44,362 bases of DNA from Polaromonas sp. (GTDB lineage Bacteria; Pseudomonadota; Gammaproteobacteria; Burkholderiales; Burkholderiaceae_C): positions 1 to 44,362 of the forward strand of contig JANYFF010000249.1 in assembly GCA_025362825.1 (NCBI GenBank), given 5' to 3'. A model generated the notes under the pieces. It was not told the origin of the DNA. It worked only from the letters and a program-made list of their open reading frames with translations, and made no database searches. Every line of letters starts with the position of its first letter. The first letter of the stretch is position 1. Positions 42,144 through 44,362 of the stretch are shown here, piece after piece. A program made the position numbers and the translations under genes.

Positions 42144-42747
42144 AATGTCGCTCTTTCTGTGTGTTGAGAGGAAGGTAAAAATGATGGCGCCGGCCACCGC
42201 AGTCGAGGGCTTCATTGCCAGGCGATGGTCTGGGCGCAAGCGCTGGTCATGTCCAGGCCGGTCAGCGCGATACAAAAAAAAGGTGCAAAACGTAAAAGCA
42301 TGATCGCTACCTAAATTACGATTGGTAACGATAAACAGAGACGGCAAAAACGTCACCCCCTTAATCAGGGTACCAGTCGCTGGCAAGCGCTCAAAAACGT
42401 GACTTATTTCACGTTTGCATGACCGCACAACCGGTCAATGAGGCCGTTCAGTTCATTCATGGAGGCGAACAGGATGGCCAGTTCGCCCATGTCTTCGCGG
42501 CGACTATTGCGTTTGTCCAACTTTTGATGCGCACCTCGACCCCGGCCATCAGCAGGTCTACTGGTTGCTACTCGAGGCAGCAGACATCGCAGGATTTCTT
42601 TTTGCTGGCTTTTGGCGGTTTGCGCAAGAACTTGGCGCTGAGGTTTCAACAAAATTTCCCGGCATGGTGGACAGCCAGATTCCAGTTCACCGTATTCAAA
42701 TAGTCTGGCAGATACCCTATGCAGTTTGAGCTGGCTTCTGGCTCCAA
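42144..42747. other. 600 bp region with only a doubtful small frame
   Basis: A minus-strand frame (42404-42652; 82 residues, TTG start) ends with a plausible hydrophilic segment (RREDMGELAILFASMNELNG) and could be a decayed or very small gene; a plus-strand frame over the same bases is less protein-like. I accept neither as certain. The AT-rich stretch at 42300-42360 may carry the promoter of the secreted-protein gene. Confidence 0.35.
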
Positions 42748-43056
42748 TTACAGTGGCTTACCAGGTTTTTTCTTCAAGTTTTCGGGCATGGTCAGCGTGG
42801 TTTGATCCCATCCTTCAATTTCAAGGATTTTCTTCAGGCACTCTTCCATCTGCTCGTGCGCCTTTGCGGTAGCCTGCGCAATAGTGTGGTGTACGAGTTT
42901 GTCATTGACAGAATCGCTGGCGCAATTTATCTGGTATTCGTATAGGTCGCGCAACTCAAATATGGCGCGGCAAACCTGCGCCGGACAAGCGCACTGGTAC
43001 ACCAACGCCTGGTCGATGACTTTGCTGAGCTGTGCAGGATTAAATTGCTCTTTCAT
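42748..43056 (-). CDS. Small Cys-containing protein of unknown function
   Basis: A 102-residue protein; GGAG precedes ATG 43056. The sequence is mostly helical (MKEQFNPAQLSKVIDQALVY) with five cysteines (YQCACPAQVCRAIFEL, NCASDS, EECLKKIL), which might bind metal or form disulphides, though no classic CxxC-CxxC pattern is present. The tail TMPENLKKKPGKPL is basic. No known domain was recognised. It lies 23 bp after the stop of the cyclase-fusion gene on the same strand, so it is probably cotranscribed and may be functionally linked to it. Confidence 0.68.
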   Translation of the reverse strand: MKEQFNPAQLSKVIDQALVYQCACPAQVCRAIFELRDLYEYQINCASDSVNDKLVHHTIAQATAKAHEQMEECLKKILEIEGWDQTTLTMPENLKKKPGKPL

Positions 43057-43079
43057 TCGCGTTGCTCCGTTAGTTCTAT

Positions 43080-44096
43080 TTAAGCTGCGGAAGTGGAAAA
43101 CACGACACAGTCAACGGCCTTGTCAAAACCCCTGACCGAAACTCCCGACATGGCTTTTGGTGTCGGCGTCGTCACTTTCGCTGCCACATTGATACCGGTG
43201 GTGGCTACCACTTCGCCTGCGTTGGCCAAGCCGCACAAACGCGATGCCAGATGCACTGTCGCCCCGACAACATCGTATTGGCTCCTCTGTCCCGCTTGAT
43301 TGGAATCGCCGATCAGCCCTGCCAGTACCAGCCCCTGAGCGATGCCAATGCCGAAGGGGAACTTTGAGTCGCTGTGGAGCGCTGCAAGTTCGAGGCCGCA
43401 ACGCAGCGCAAGATAAGATCGCCCCATGCCCTTGAATACGGCCATTACACCGTCGCCTGTGTACTTGATTACCGAGCCTTGGTATTTTTGAACATGTCGG
43501 GTCTGGGTACTTAGCAACTGGTTCAGTTGCTCAAAGAATTCACGCGGAGGCATTTCTCTTATCAACTGGGACGAGCCTCGAATATCGGTAAAGAGTACAG
43601 CAGCTTCAAACATTTCAGCCTCGCTGTTACCGCCATGCTCGATAACTGGCAAAGCGCCTTCGGGCACAAGCATGGCCAGGCGTTCAATCCTGGTAGTCAT
43701 CTCTCGAGAGTCTGCTTTAACCCTGAGAATTTCTTTCAAGGTCATAAAAAAGCGCTCGTCAGACAGCGGCTTTTCAATGACCACGTCGATACTCTGGGTT
43801 TGCGTTGCCCAAGCTCGAACAACCTTAAGTGCGGGACCAGGTGAAACGATGACGATCATTGCGGCCCGTGGAACCATCGACTTCAGAGTGCTGCAAACGG
43901 TAAGACTGTCAGGTCGGTCGAAATGAAAATTAAAGACCATCACATCTGGCTGACTGATCTCTAAAATTTTCGGCAACTCCAGGGTATTGGAGACCTGTTG
44001 AACATCGCAGAAACCACGGCCTGACAGGTCATCCAACAGCACTGACGATGTGTAGCTGTCGCTGTCGACAAGCAGGAGCCTGGAATTTTTCGTCAT
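43080..44096 (-). CDS. Receiver-class III adenylate/guanylate cyclase fusion with substituted key residues
   Basis: A 338-residue protein from ATG 44096; a TTG 21 codons upstream is an alternative. Residues about 5-125 form a receiver-like domain: RLLLVDSDSYTSSVLLDD, IVIVSPGPA and VVIEKPLSDERF keep the acidic pocket, Ser and Lys, but the phospho-acceptor position reads DVMVFNFHFDRPD, with Asn instead of Asp. A class III cyclase domain follows (residues about 165-330): metal Asp in VLFTDIRGSSQLIREM and VIKYTGDGVMAVF. QYDVVGATVHLASRL has His where the catalytic Asn (VNxAxR) is expected. Cyclic-nucleotide synthesis may be altered or lost. Probably an intracellular signalling protein. Confidence 0.8.
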   Translation of the reverse strand: MTKNSRLLLVDSDSYTSSVLLDDLSGRGFCDVQQVSNTLELPKILEISQPDVMVFNFHFDRPDSLTVCSTLKSMVPRAAMIVIVSPGPALKVVRAWATQTQSIDVVIEKPLSDERFFMTLKEILRVKADSREMTTRIERLAMLVPEGALPVIEHGGNSEAEMFEAAVLFTDIRGSSQLIREMPPREFFEQLNQLLSTQTRHVQKYQGSVIKYTGDGVMAVFKGMGRSYLALRCGLELAALHSDSKFPFGIGIAQGLVLAGLIGDSNQAGQRSQYDVVGATVHLASRLCGLANAGEVVATTGINVAAKVTTPTPKAMSGVSVRGFDKAVDCVVFSTSAA

Positions 44097-44248
44097 CTTT
44101 GGCTTCGAGGTTCCAGGACCGATAATTTTTGACTTTGTAGCGCCACTGGCCAGTTTCAAGGCTGCTCCAGCTCGCGATGCCAGGTTGATTTCACAAGCAA
44201 TACCCGAAATTTATCTTAGCTTATTGACTCGGCCCTGTGAGATATGAA

Positions 44249-44306
44249 CCGTTTGCCCTGAACCTGTCGAAGGGTTTCGCTGGCTCCGACAAGCTCAGCC
44301 CGAACG
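44249..44306. repeat. REP-like imperfect inverted repeat
   Basis: CCGTTTGCCCTGAACCTGTC (44249-44268, continuing GAAGGG) is answered by CCGACAAGCTCAGCCCGAAC (44286-44305) as an imperfect inverted repeat. This resembles the widespread REP/REPIN sequences with a TTCGACAAGCTCAGG-type core. It is upstream of the cyclase gene at the window edge. Confidence 0.6.
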
Positions 44307-44362
44307 GAAATGAAGACGTCACCGGGCCGGACCAATAGTGAATCTTGCAGTCAGCTGCGAAG

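Noticed and set aside
42419..42703. 94-codon plus-strand frame
   Set aside because: No ribosome site and no recognisable content; the antisense frame looks slightly better but is also doubtful.

Overview
This 44.4 kb chromosomal window most resembles a Comamonadaceae betaproteobacterium of the Polaromonas/Rhodoferax/Variovorax type. That placement is an inference from GC-rich codon use, the abundance of orphan Bug/TctC solute-binding proteins paired with LysR regulators, polyhydroxybutyrate-type metabolism, and short repeat families I associate with this group. No rRNA, tRNA, CRISPR or phage genes were seen.

Layout. 1-10 kb holds the 3' half of GTP-dependent PEP carboxykinase with a terminator, a small membrane protein, a LysR-Bug pair, a TPR protein with a C-terminal 2-oxoglutarate-oxygenase-like domain, a metallophosphoesterase, a TetR regulator, a redoxin-like anchored protein and a PHB-depolymerase-like esterase. 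10-17 kb holds a DUF4239-type membrane protein, a BktB-type thiolase, and a compact minus-strand operon: E1-alpha, E1-beta, a carboxymuconolactone-decarboxylase-like protein, a Bug protein and a LysR regulator. 17.5-23.1 kb is an accessory patch. A sulfatase-Bug operon with a divergent LysR lies between two broken, directly oriented IS630-family elements, followed by a 160 bp MITE-like element with inverted ends. 23.1-26.5 kb has an M14 carboxypeptidase, a flavin reductase, a pile of gene remnants (stray ATP synthase c subunit, SnoaL-like tail, MmyB-type ligand-binding domain) and a DMT exporter.

26.5-36.5 kb is mostly housekeeping: acetoacetyl-CoA synthetase (with two repeat sequences inside its reading frame), a uracil/xanthine permease, two paralogous coiled-coil proteins, an AsmA-like protein, a hotdog thioesterase, PduO-type cobalamin adenosyltransferase, an EF-hand protein, an MscS channel and a D-lactate/glycolate dehydrogenase-like flavoprotein. 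36.5-41.5 kb has two tandem sensor histidine kinases with nearly identical kinase cores but different sensor halves, and one convergent NarL-type response regulator. 41.6-44.4 kb has a secreted Gln/Ala-rich protein, a Cys-containing small protein, a receiver-adenylate cyclase fusion with substituted key residues, and a REP-like inverted repeat.

How genes connect. The PHB depolymerase-like esterase, thiolase and acetoacetyl-CoA synthetase fit together in PHB/acetoacetate turnover, although they are not one operon. The most system-like novelties are the E1-alpha/beta-CMD-Bug-LysR operon, the IS-bounded sulfatase-Bug-LysR module, and the twin-kinase/one-regulator signalling locus. All functional calls come from reading motifs by eye. 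No database search was run.
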